DNA of 64,000 nt, taken from an uncultured bacterium. Its GTDB lineage: Bacteria > Cyanobacteriota > Vampirovibrionia > Gastranaerophilales > Gastranaerophilaceae. The translations under genes were made by a program, and so were the position numbers. The stretch's first letter is position 1. The number at the start of each line of letters is the position of its first letter. Below the pieces are notes generated by a model, which was not told the DNA's origin, searched no databases, and saw nothing but the letters and a program-made list of their open reading frames with translations. Where the stretch lies: positions 98,759 through 162,758 of the forward strand of contig CATLLN010000004.1 of the NCBI GenBank assembly GCA_950022695.1, given 5' to 3'. This document shows positions 53,146 through 60,984 of this stretch, piece by piece.

Positions 53146-53218
53146 CGCGCCCTGAAGGACTCGAACCCTCGACATCCGGTTTTGGAGACCGACGTTCTAC
53201 CAACTGAACTAAGGACGC
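53146..53218 (-). tRNA. tRNA-Trp (CCA)
   Basis: A 73-base tRNA on the minus strand between rpmG and secE. Acceptor stem GCGTCCT with AGGGCGC, D-arm TAGTTCAGTTGGTAGAAC, anticodon loop CTCCAAA with anticodon CCA, T-arm GGGTTCGAGTCCT. The 3' CCA is not encoded, unlike tRNA-Val. The position rpmG-tRNA-Trp-secE is common in bacteria. Confidence 0.96.
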
Positions 53219-53355
53219 TTAGCGGGGAAATTCCCCGTTTGTTCCTTCCACCTATGAATTTCACTATCGTTCCGTTCACAACGGCGGATGTGTAATGTTT
53301 TGTCTCTGCCAGTCTTGCTAACTGCAAGTCTGCACCGGACTCCACACCAATTTTG
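53219..53355 (-). other. GC-richer spacer between rpmG and tRNA-Trp
   Basis: The 137 bases are visibly richer in G and C than the rest and are not a gene I recognise. On the minus strand they end in a CGGGGAATTTCCCCG hairpin next to the tRNA. A part around GTGAACGG...TGAA resembles the GC-rich piece beside tRNA-Val (GCGAACGG...TGAA). Confidence 0.4.
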
Positions 53356-53523
53356 TTATTTTGTCTCTTTATGCGCAGTGTGTTTTTGGCATTTTGGACA
53401 ATATTTGTTAAGTTCCATTCTTTCTTTAATATTTTTTTTGTTTTTAGTTGTTGTGTAGTTTCTTTCTTTACATTCTTCACATGCAAGAACTACCATTCTG
53501 TCATTTTTTCCTTTGATACCCAT
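53356..53523 (-). CDS. rpmG: 50S ribosomal protein L33
   Basis: A 55-residue ribosomal protein of the zinc-binding type. Zinc ligands are C15 and C18 (ACEECK) and C42 and C45 (YCPKCQKH); [11 protein letters not shown] is the family core. The start at 53523 follows AAAGGAA. It heads the minus-strand cluster with tRNA-Trp, secE, nusG, rplK and rplA. A strong hairpin in its leader (53564-53599) may attenuate the unit. Confidence 0.95.
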   Translation of the reverse strand: MGIKGKNDRMVVLACEECKERNYTTTKNKKNIKERMELNKYCPKCQKHTAHKETK

Positions 53524-53563
53524 TGTTTTATTTCCTTTATTGTTATTAACTTCTTTCCTATTT

Positions 53564-53599
53564 AAAATAGAATGTGACTTTGTGCACATTCTATTTTTT
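53564..53599. promoter_or_regulatory. Hairpin in the rpmG leader
   Basis: A 13-base-pair inverted repeat, AAAATAGAATGTG / CACATTCTATTTT, around an eight-base loop. On the minus strand it lies about 40 bases before the rpmG start and is followed by TTTTAAA, so it may be an attenuator. Confidence 0.55.
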
Positions 53600-53680
53600 C
53601 GGCTTTTAATTTTATTTTATATCAAACAAAATAAATTGCAAACTAATTGTTAACAAATACTACATTTTTGACAAATGTAA

Positions 53681-53717
53681 AACAAAAGGGCGGCAAATTT
53701 TTTGCCGCCCTTTTGTT
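53681..53717 (-). terminator. Terminator of the coiled-coil gene at 53729
   Basis: AACAAAAGGGCGGCAAA and TTTGCCGCCCTTTTGTT form a long GC-rich stem with T-rich flanks. Confidence 0.9.
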
Positions 53718-53728
53718 TTCTTAAATAT

Positions 53729-54277
53729 TTATTTACGATTTGAGTATCTGCCAACAGAATCAGAACGTAATTGTTCCATATAGATTTGACCGTTTTTAAC
53801 AACTTGTTGTAATTGAGTTAAATTACCTTCAAGGCTTGTTAGAACTTGTTCTGCGTATAATTCTGCACCTTCTCTAATTTTCATTGCTTCTTCTGTAGCT
53901 TGCAGTCTTATACTTTCGGCATCTTGAAGTGCGATATGTTTAATTTTTTCACAATCTTCAACAACTTCATTTTTAATTCTTATACCTTCACGTTCAATTG
54001 CTTTTAACTGATCTGATTCAGATAATTTTCTATCAGCTTCGGTTTGAGCATCTTGCAATATTTTTGTTGCTTTTTGTTGAGCTTCATTTTGCAATTCTTC
54101 TTTTCTTCTTAGGAAAAGTCTTGCTTCTTGAACTTCTGTAGGCAATGCTGTATATATTCTGTCAATTAAATCTTCTATTTCTCTTTTATTTACTACTGTG
54201 TATTTTAAAACGGAATAACCATCTTCAATAGCTATTTCTAATAACTTTAGTAAATCATACACTCCATTTTGCGGCAT
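53729..54277 (-). CDS. Coiled-coil protein, DivIVA/Cdv3-like
   Basis: A 182-residue soluble protein, nearly all helix. A small N-terminal domain holds NKREIEDLIDRIYTALPTEV followed by QEARLFLRRK at about 29-58. From about 60 to 155 it is a continuous Gln/Glu/Ala coiled coil (NEAQQKATKILQDAQTEADR) of the DivIVA or ATP-synthase-b-subunit type. Cyanobacterial cell-division protein Cdv3 has this style; the assignment is an inference. It follows, after 107 bases, a gene that carries two copies of the same N-terminal motif. Confidence 0.75.
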   Translation of the reverse strand: MPQNGVYDLLKLLEIAIEDGYSVLKYTVVNKREIEDLIDRIYTALPTEVQEARLFLRRKEELQNEAQQKATKILQDAQTEADRKLSESDQLKAIEREGIRIKNEVVEDCEKIKHIALQDAESIRLQATEEAMKIREGAELYAEQVLTSLEGNLTQLQQVVKNGQIYMEQLRSDSVGRYSNRK

Positions 54278-54384
54278 ATCTTATATCCCTTATCCCTTTC
54301 ACATTTATAATTATATATTACATAAGCAAATTTTAATTGTCAAATAATATTTCTTAACATAATTACATAAGTTTACATGTAATT

Positions 54385-54759
54385 TTATTTATCCAGAATT
54401 TCTGCTTTTGTAATTTCTTCAGGAAGGTTGTTTTGTAGTTTATTTAGAAGAGTTTCCAGTTCTCGAATGTTTATTATTACAACCTGTGCCAGAGGATAGC
54501 CTTCAGCTAATTTGTTTTCGATATCTTGTATAGTATGAAAAATATTTTCTTTTTGACCCGGGTTAAAGTTGTATTGTCTGTCGCGAAGGTATTCTCTGGC
54601 TTTTTTTACATCATCGGGAAGGTTTGCATAAAGTTCATCAATAAGTTTTTCAACTCCGGCTTTGTTTATAGCCTTGTAACCTTTAAATATCGGTAAAGAG
54701 TAACTATTATTAATATTTTCTTCAAGTTTTTTTATAATTTTGCGGGTTTTAAATTCCAT
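54385..54759 (-). CDS. Hypothetical protein with duplicated LIDxxYxxLP motif
   Basis: A 124-residue protein made of two similar halves: NKAGVEKLIDELYANLPDDV then KKAREYLRDR at about 32-61, and NIRELETLLNKLQNNLPEEI then TKAEILDK at about 96-123. Each is preceded by a strand-like segment ending in VVIINI or YKAIN. The same unit begins the coiled-coil protein at 53729, which suggests that the proteins bind the same partner or each other. Its ATG overlaps the coaD stop as TAATG, so it is coupled to coaD. No family name is known to me. Confidence 0.78.
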   Translation of the reverse strand: MEFKTRKIIKKLEENINNSYSLPIFKGYKAINKAGVEKLIDELYANLPDDVKKAREYLRDRQYNFNPGQKENIFHTIQDIENKLAEGYPLAQVVIINIRELETLLNKLQNNLPEEITKAEILDK

Positions 54760-55238
54760 TATTTTTTCTCGCTATTAGTTAAATAATTGTATACCGGTTC
54801 AGGAACGAATTTTGAAATATCTCCTCCGTTAGCAAGAATTTCTTTTATTGTGCTTGATGAAATGAAATTGTATTTAGGTTTTGTTGTTAGAAATACGGTT
54901 TTAACTTTATCACATAACGCACTATTTGTTTGTGACAATTGCATTTCGTATTCAAAATCAGAAACTGCGCGTAATCCGCGGATTAAGACGTCTGCCCCGT
55001 GTTTTTGGGCATATTCTATTGTAAGACCTTCAAAAGAATCAACTACGACATTTTTTAAGTCAGGTATACTGTCTTTTATAAGTTTTATACGTTCATCAAC
55101 TGTGAGAAACCCTTTTTTTTCTCCATTATGCGCTACTGCTATGATAACTTTGTCAAAAATTCCGGCAGCATTTTTTAAGATATCTAAATGTCCTTTTGTA
55201 ACAGGGTCAAAGCTGCCAGGATAGATTGCAATTTTCAT
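54759..55238 (-). CDS. coaD: Phosphopantetheine adenylyltransferase
   Basis: A 159-residue enzyme of coenzyme A synthesis that joins phosphopantetheine and ATP to give dephospho-CoA. The nucleotidyltransferase motifs are GSFDPVTKGHLDIL at 8-21 and FISSSTIKEI near 126-135; IRGLRAVSDFEYEMQLS is the family block. Length is typical. Its stop overlaps the start of the duplicated-motif gene. Confidence 0.96.
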   Translation of the reverse strand: MKIAIYPGSFDPVTKGHLDILKNAAGIFDKVIIAVAHNGEKKGFLTVDERIKLIKDSIPDLKNVVVDSFEGLTIEYAQKHGADVLIRGLRAVSDFEYEMQLSQTNSALCDKVKTVFLTTKPKYNFISSSTIKEILANGGDISKFVPEPVYNYLTNSEKK

Positions 55239-55472
55239 AAGAACCTCTTTTTAGGTTGATTATAGTTTATATAAGTTTTTTTTTCAATACTTTGAAATTT
55301 TGGGTATATTACATGTTACATATTGTAAATAAAATAACATTGTACGCAATTCTGTATATAAAAAATACTTTATAAATATATAAGAATGATATATAAATCT
55401 AATTTATATATATTACTACCTTCTACTTTCTACCTACTAATCTTTTACACGAGGAATTGTAACAGATTCCAA
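55239..55472 (+). ncRNA. Candidate small RNA upstream of a terminator
   Basis: After the coaD start the plus strand is very AT-rich to about 55420, then a pyrimidine-rich stretch (ACCTTCTACTTTCTACC) and a small hairpin GGAAT TGTAACA GATTCC lead into the terminator at 55473. No frame is coding. An RNA of roughly 80-100 bases ending at 55500 is possible; its start is not clear. Confidence 0.35.
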
Positions 55473-55501
55473 GGAAGCTTCTTCACAGAAGCTTTTTTTT
55501 T
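55473..55501 (+). terminator. Terminator in the coaD-gpmI interval
   Basis: AAGCTTCT, loop TCAC, AGAAGCTT and a run of eight T. No protein gene precedes it on the plus strand within 230 bases. Confidence 0.82.
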
Positions 55502-55648
55502 GCGGATTTTGTTGGTGTACGGAGTGAAATAAGTCAAACAGAAATGGAGCATAATGTGGCGAAGTAGGAACGTATGGTTTATAAAGAAGTACGAGTTGTT
55601 GTTTAATGTGAGGAGTATCATAAATTTGACTGCTGAGTAATTGAGCTC

Positions 55649-55677
55649 TTTACATTTACCCCTGTTCTTGATAAAAT
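55649..55677 (+). promoter_or_regulatory. Promoter of gpmI
   Basis: TTTACA, 17 bases, TAAAAT, 35 bases before the gpmI ATG. The 150 bases upstream (55502-55648) hold nothing recognisable. Confidence 0.65.
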
Positions 55678-55712
55678 TCTGCTAGCGTATAGTTAGAAAG
55701 AAGGGACTTAAT

Positions 55713-57239
55713 ATGTCTAAAAGAGTTTTGTTATGTATTATGGACGGTTGGGGAATTTCAACAGGTTCTGAAAAATATGATGCAACTAAACTTGCGCATC
55801 CTGTTAATGTGCCAAGATTAGAAAAAAAAGAAAAATTTATTAAAATTAAAGCTGACGGTGAAAACGTAGGTTTGCCGGAAGGTCAAATGGGTAATTCTGA
55901 AGTAGGTCACTTAAATTTAGGTGCAGGAAGAATTGTTTATCAGGATTTATCTAAAATTAATAACGCAATTAAAGACGGTTCGTTCTTCAAAAATGAAAGA
56001 TTTTTAAATGCAATTGAACATGCTAAGAAAAACAATTCTGCATTACACATATACGGACTTGTTTCTACTGGAGGTGTTCACTCATCTTTGGATCATTTGC
56101 TTGCATTAATTAAAATGGCAGCTGATTCAGGTTTAACTAAGGTTTATGTTCACGCATTTTTAGATGGTCGTGATACTCCGCCATCAAGCGCTTGTGAATA
56201 CTTGCAGATTGTTGAAGATGAATTGAAAAAATATAATCTGCCGCCTGTTGCAACAGTTATCGGACGTTATTATATTATGGACAGAGATAATCGCTGGGAT
56301 AGAGTTGAAAAAGGTTATAACGCATTATTGCTTGGCGAAGGCGAATATGCAGTGTCTGCTATTGAAGGTGTTAAGGCTTCTTACGCAAAAGGCGAAACTG
56401 ATGAATTTGTATTACCTACAGTTATTGGCGGTGATGAATCAAGAATTCACGATAATGATTCAATAATTTTCTTTAATTATCGTCCTGATAGAGCCCGTGA
56501 AATTACTAAAGCAATTAATTTCACAGATTTTGATGGATTTGAAAGAAAGAAAGTTCTTAAAAATATCTTATACACAACAATGACAAGTTATGAGGCAACT
56601 TTCACATATCCTGTTGCGTTTCCGAAAGAAAAACTTGTTAATATTTTAGGTGATGTTTTGGAAGCTAATGGAATTAATCAATTCAGAACAGCTGAAACTG
56701 AAAAATATGCACACGTTACATTCTTCTTTAACGGTGGAATTGACGAACCACAGCCTCACGAAACACGAGTTCTTGTTGCATCTCCAAAGGTCGCAACATA
56801 CGATATGCAGCCTGAAATGAGTGCTCCGGAAGTTTGCGAAAATGTGTTAAAAGCAATTGATAATCCTGAATATCAATTTATTCTGGTTAACTTTGCAAAC
56901 CCTGATATGGTAGGTCATACCGGAATTATTGATGCTGCCGTTAAAGCTTGTAAAGTAGTTGATGAATGTGTAGGCAAAATTGCTGATGCTTGTAAAAAAC
57001 ATGATATCGTAATGCTTTTAACAGCCGATCACGGAAATTCAGAAACTATGGTTGATGAATCTACAGGTAAACCGCAAACTGCTCACACTACGAATGAAGT
57101 TCCGTTTGTGTTAATTAATGCACCGGCAGGAACAGAACTTAGAGAAACTGGTGCTTTATGTGATGTTGCACCGACTGTACTTCAGTTGTTTGGAATTAAG
57201 CAGCCTGTTGAAATGACAGGCAAGTCGTTGATTAAATAG
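55713..57239 (+). CDS. gpmI: 2,3-bisphosphoglycerate-independent phosphoglycerate mutase
   Basis: A 508-residue metal-dependent glycolytic enzyme that interconverts 3- and 2-phosphoglycerate. It belongs to the alkaline-phosphatase superfamily: D11 in MDGWG, the phosphoserine S62 in GNSEVGHLNLGAGR, HAFLDGRDTPP, IGRYYIMDRDNRWDR and the second metal site TADHGNSETM with AHTTNEVPF. Length is typical. AAGAAGGG lies before the ATG. A hairpin at 57251 ends the unit. Confidence 0.97.
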   Translation: MSKRVLLCIMDGWGISTGSEKYDATKLAHPVNVPRLEKKEKFIKIKADGENVGLPEGQMGNSEVGHLNLGAGRIVYQDLSKINNAIKDGSFFKNERFLNAIEHAKKNNSALHIYGLVSTGGVHSSLDHLLALIKMAADSGLTKVYVHAFLDGRDTPPSSACEYLQIVEDELKKYNLPPVATVIGRYYIMDRDNRWDRVEKGYNALLLGEGEYAVSAIEGVKASYAKGETDEFVLPTVIGGDESRIHDNDSIIFFNYRPDRAREITKAINFTDFDGFERKKVLKNILYTTMTSYEATFTYPVAFPKEKLVNILGDVLEANGINQFRTAETEKYAHVTFFFNGGIDEPQPHETRVLVASPKVATYDMQPEMSAPEVCENVLKAIDNPEYQFILVNFANPDMVGHTGIIDAAVKACKVVDECVGKIADACKKHDIVMLLTADHGNSETMVDESTGKPQTAHTTNEVPFVLINAPAGTELRETGALCDVAPTVLQLFGIKQPVEMTGKSLIK

Positions 57240-57250
57240 TTTTATTAAAT

Positions 57251-57286
57251 CCGTCACCCTTGAAAGTCAGGGTGACGGATTATTTT
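57251..57286 (+). terminator. Terminator of gpmI
   Basis: CCGTCACCCT, eight-base loop, AGGGTGACGG, then ATTATTTTC. The T-tract is weak. Confidence 0.7.
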
Positions 57287-57301
57287 CTAAAAGGTAAAAA
57301 T

Positions 57302-60295
57302 ATGAGTAATAAAATTGAAGATTTAGATATTGATTTTTCGTTTAAAAAGAATAATGTAGATGAATTATTTTTTAATTTGAGTGAAAACCCTGAAAATTTT
57401 AAAAACAAAGATTTTCGTTATACGTTGAGTATGATTTATCAAATTATTGAAGATGAATTTGCCGGTGTATTTCTCAGCCCTAATGCGCCTACCCGTAATA
57501 CTCATTTTCATTTGATAAATAAAGGGACAAATGTTAGAGGCGGCGGTTCTAATCTTTCATTTTTTGTTACTCCGACAAACAATTTTCAATACTATTTGAA
57601 ATCAAAAGGTTCATTATTCCGCTTTAAATCTGAAGTCCTAGAAGATAAAGTCGGATATTTTATGAGCTGGGACTTGGTTATGGATTATTTTGGCGGGTTT
57701 GGTAATGTCGTTGACCTTGCTGATTTAACACCGACTTTTATTTATTTGAATAAATTAACTTACTTTGTTATGAAGTTGATTGAAAAATTGTATTTCATTC
57801 CGACTGTTAAACGTTACGGTCAAATGTTTAGAATAGTTTATGAGCCGATTATTAATAATCAAAAAATGGCACGTATTATTAATATGTTTGAAGAATATAT
57901 GCCTGAAGATTTATTTATTGAAGGCGAAAAACCTAAAGATTTTGTTTATGAATTTATTTACACTTATTTAAATTATGTAATTTATAAATTCTTAGGAATC
58001 AAAATGTACAGATTTAAAGATGTTAAATCAGGTACTTATTTGTTGAAAGATTTAGAGCAAAAAGCAGTTTTAAAAGGAAAAGATTTAGCTGAAAGTTTTG
58101 CTCAATGGTTTGATGAACTTTATCTAGGTAAATACGATGTAATTCCATACTTCAAAATAGAAAAAGTAGAAGATGAACTTTTCCGTTTAAAAGTTTATAT
58201 TAAAGACAGAAAAAATGATGAAAGTGTTCTGATTGATAAATTATACACAGATGAAGAGGTTTTTGGTGCTAAAGCAAGTGATATTTCAAGAATTGTTGAG
58301 AAGCAATTAAACTATGCGCTTCGTTATATGCCGGAACTTGAAGAACTATTTGAAGATGAAGATAAATTATATCTTGATTTAAATCTTAATGAGATTTATA
58401 AAATTATTACGCAGACTGCATACTATCTTCAAAAAGCTCAGATTGAAGTTATTTTACCGGAAGAACTTACAAATATTGTTATTCCTAGAGCATCTATTAA
58501 CGCAAAAGTAAAAGAATCCAGATCAGATGATTTAGCAGATTTGATTAATAATACATCTTCTTCTAAAATTTCACTGGATGATATTTTGGATTTCACCTAT
58601 GAAATCGCTATAGGCAATGAAAAAATATCACTTGAAGAATATAAAAAATTATTAGAAACCAATAACGGTTTAATTAAATACAAAAATAAATATGTATTGA
58701 TTGATCAGGAAGAAAGTAAGAAGATTTTTGAACAAATTTCAAAATCAAACCTTAAATCAATGTCAAGAATGGAACTTATCCATGCTTCACTTTCAGGTCA
58801 GTTGGATCAGTATGATTTTGACTATGATGCGGCGTTTGCAAGAGTCTTGAATGACTTTACAAAACCTGTTGAAATGACTATGCCAAAAGGTTTACAAGGT
58901 GAGCTTAGACCGTATCAGGAAGTTGGTTTAAAATGGCTTTGGACAAATGTTTCAAAAGGTTTCGGGTCTTGTATGGCTGATGATATGGGGCTTGGTAAAA
59001 CAATTCAGGTTATCAGTTTAATTCTTAAAATGAAAGAAGAAGGAAAACTTAAAAAGCCTGTTCTTGTAATTTGTCCTACAACTCTTATGGGTAACTGGAT
59101 GAAAGAACTTCAGTTGTTTGCGCCTGATCTTGATGCTGTAATTTATCATGGACCGGACAGACAATTAGATGTTAATCACGATGTAATTCTAACAACTTAT
59201 GCAATTATGAGAATAGATGTAGAAGAGCTTAAAAAACATTCGTGGAGCACGATTATTGTTGACGAAGCTCAAAATATCAAAAATCCTGATACAGCGCAAA
59301 CACTTGCTATCAAGATGTTAAAATCAGATGTTAAAATTGCAATGACAGGTACTCCTGTAGAAAACAGATTAACAGAATTATGGAGTATTTTTGACTTTAT
59401 TAATAAAGGTTATCTTGGTTCGCTTCGTGAATTCCAAAAAAGTTATGCAATTCCGATTGAGCGTTTTAAAGAAAATTCTCGTGCCGGAAAACTTAGAATG
59501 TCAATTTCTCCGTTTGTTTTAAGACGTTTGAAAACTGATAAACACGTAATCTCAGACCTTCCTGAAAAGATGGTTCTAAACGAATACTGCTACCTGTCAA
59601 AAGGTCAGGCTGTTTTATACGAAAAAACATTAAACGAAATGATGACAAAAATCAGCGGTTTCACAGGTGTAAACAGACGTGGAAATATTTTCAAACTTAT
59701 TACTGCGCTTAAACAGATTTGTAACCATCCTTACCAGTTCTTAAAATCAGGTGAAATGGGCAGAGAAATGTCAGGTAAGATGGAAAAATGTATTGATCTT
59801 GTTCAAAGTATTATAGATAACGGTGAAAAAACACTTATTTTTACTCAATATAAAGAGATGGGTGATATTTTATGTAAAGTTATCTCACAAGAATGCAATA
59901 CAGAACCTTTATTCTTCCACGGAAGTTTAACAGTACCTCAGCGTGAAGCATTAATTGAAAAATTCCAAACAGAAAAAGATTCAAAAGTAATGATTCTTTC
60001 TTTAAAAGCCGGTGGTACAGGTTTGAACCTTACAAGTGCGACAAATGTTATTCACTACGACTTGTGGTGGAATCCGGCGGTTGAAGACCAGGCAACAGAC
60101 AGAACTTACCGTATCGGTCAGGATAAAAATGTAATGGTTCACAGAATGATTACGCTGGGTACTTTTGAAGAAAAAATTGATGAAATGTTAAAATCCAAAA
60201 AAGAACTTGCAGATCTTGCAGTATACGAAGGCGAAAAAATTATTACAGAACTTTCTGATGAAGAAATTTACGAAATTTTTACTCTGTCAGCATGA
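57302..60295 (+). CDS. SNF2-family helicase/ATPase
   Basis: A 997-residue DNA-translocating ATPase of the SWI2/SNF2 superfamily. A unique N-terminal half of about 530 residues precedes the motor. The motor has Walker A DDMGLGKT at about 560-567, the DEAQ box in VDEAQNIKNPDTAQT near 654, MTGTPVENRL, LIFTQYKEMGD, and RTYRIGQDKNVMVHRM near 933. Such bacterial proteins remodel protein-DNA complexes or RNA polymerase. The start at 57302 is used, since upstream codons lie in the gpmI terminator. AAAGG precedes it. No restriction or defence partner is adjacent. Confidence 0.92.
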   Translation: MSNKIEDLDIDFSFKKNNVDELFFNLSENPENFKNKDFRYTLSMIYQIIEDEFAGVFLSPNAPTRNTHFHLINKGTNVRGGGSNLSFFVTPTNNFQYYLKSKGSLFRFKSEVLEDKVGYFMSWDLVMDYFGGFGNVVDLADLTPTFIYLNKLTYFVMKLIEKLYFIPTVKRYGQMFRIVYEPIINNQKMARIINMFEEYMPEDLFIEGEKPKDFVYEFIYTYLNYVIYKFLGIKMYRFKDVKSGTYLLKDLEQKAVLKGKDLAESFAQWFDELYLGKYDVIPYFKIEKVEDELFRLKVYIKDRKNDESVLIDKLYTDEEVFGAKASDISRIVEKQLNYALRYMPELEELFEDEDKLYLDLNLNEIYKIITQTAYYLQKAQIEVILPEELTNIVIPRASINAKVKESRSDDLADLINNTSSSKISLDDILDFTYEIAIGNEKISLEEYKKLLETNNGLIKYKNKYVLIDQEESKKIFEQISKSNLKSMSRMELIHASLSGQLDQYDFDYDAAFARVLNDFTKPVEMTMPKGLQGELRPYQEVGLKWLWTNVSKGFGSCMADDMGLGKTIQVISLILKMKEEGKLKKPVLVICPTTLMGNWMKELQLFAPDLDAVIYHGPDRQLDVNHDVILTTYAIMRIDVEELKKHSWSTIIVDEAQNIKNPDTAQTLAIKMLKSDVKIAMTGTPVENRLTELWSIFDFINKGYLGSLREFQKSYAIPIERFKENSRAGKLRMSISPFVLRRLKTDKHVISDLPEKMVLNEYCYLSKGQAVLYEKTLNEMMTKISGFTGVNRRGNIFKLITALKQICNHPYQFLKSGEMGREMSGKMEKCIDLVQSIIDNGEKTLIFTQYKEMGDILCKVISQECNTEPLFFHGSLTVPQREALIEKFQTEKDSKVMILSLKAGGTGLNLTSATNVIHYDLWWNPAVEDQATDRTYRIGQDKNVMVHRMITLGTFEEKIDEMLKSKKELADLAVYEGEKIITELSDEEIYEIFTLSA

Positions 60296-60316
60296 TGAAT
60301 TGAACAAAGGATGTAA

Positions 60317-60356
60317 TCAAGGGCGCGAGATTTATCTCGCGCCCTTGATATTTTTT
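60317..60356 (+). terminator. Terminator of the SNF2 gene
   Basis: CAAGGGCGCGAGAT, loop, ATCTCGCGCCCTTG and a T-rich tail. From here to 60565 I see no gene. Confidence 0.9.
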
Positions 60357-60565
60357 ATATATTTTTTTCAAATTTAATACTGTAACCTAAAATTTCTGAT
60401 ATCTGTAATACTTCATTATAAGTAACTTAGTTGACAAAACGTTTAAATCGCATTTGTAAAAAATTGGATAAACTTTGGATGAGATGTTGATATAAAAATA
60501 TTAAAAGAAAAATAGATTGACCTTATTAAGTCGGTAATTTAATAATTTATATTCTTTTAAAGAGT

Positions 60566-60790
60566 TTAAGTGAATTTTAAATAGCCTCGTTCAATACCAA
60601 CCAATACGGCTTCCAGGTCACTGTGGGCTGCAAACTTTTTATAGATTTCTTTACGATGTGAGTGAGCGGTGTGATGCGAGATACACAATTCTTCACCGAT
60701 TTCGAAATCGTTCATTTTCTTGCTTATAAGAATAAGAACTTCAATTTCTCTTACTGTCAATTCATCTTCTTTTCTTTTACGTTTATTCAT
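60566..60790 (-). CDS. Small LuxR-type HTH protein (74 aa)
   Basis: A stand-alone GerE/LuxR DNA-binding domain: ELTVREIEVLILISKKMNDF, then EIGEELCISHHTAHSHRKEI and YKKFAAHSDLEAVLVGIERG. There is no receiver or sensor domain, so it may be regulated by amount or act with another protein. It resembles the DNA-binding end of the response regulator at 38782. It is divergent from secA, with a 194-base region between. Confidence 0.86.
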   Translation of the reverse strand: MNKRKRKEDELTVREIEVLILISKKMNDFEIGEELCISHHTAHSHRKEIYKKFAAHSDLEAVLVGIERGYLKFT

Positions 60791-60984
60791 TTCCTAATTC
60801 CTTTTGCAGGAATCATAACAATAAATTACCCGTTTGGCTATGCCCTTAGTAGGGTATTTTTTGAAAAAATAAGTGATTAGTTGCTTAAATCCTAAATCAT
60901 TAACTTTTCATTAAGATTTCTATATTAATATATATTTATGTTAGACTTTAAGTAATGATAAACTTGGAGAGGAATATTAATTAA

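Noticed and set aside
53139..53486. A 115-codon minus-strand frame that spans rpmG, the spacer and tRNA-Trp
   Set aside because: It overlaps two certain genes in another frame. The part in the spacer reads smoothly but has no own start.
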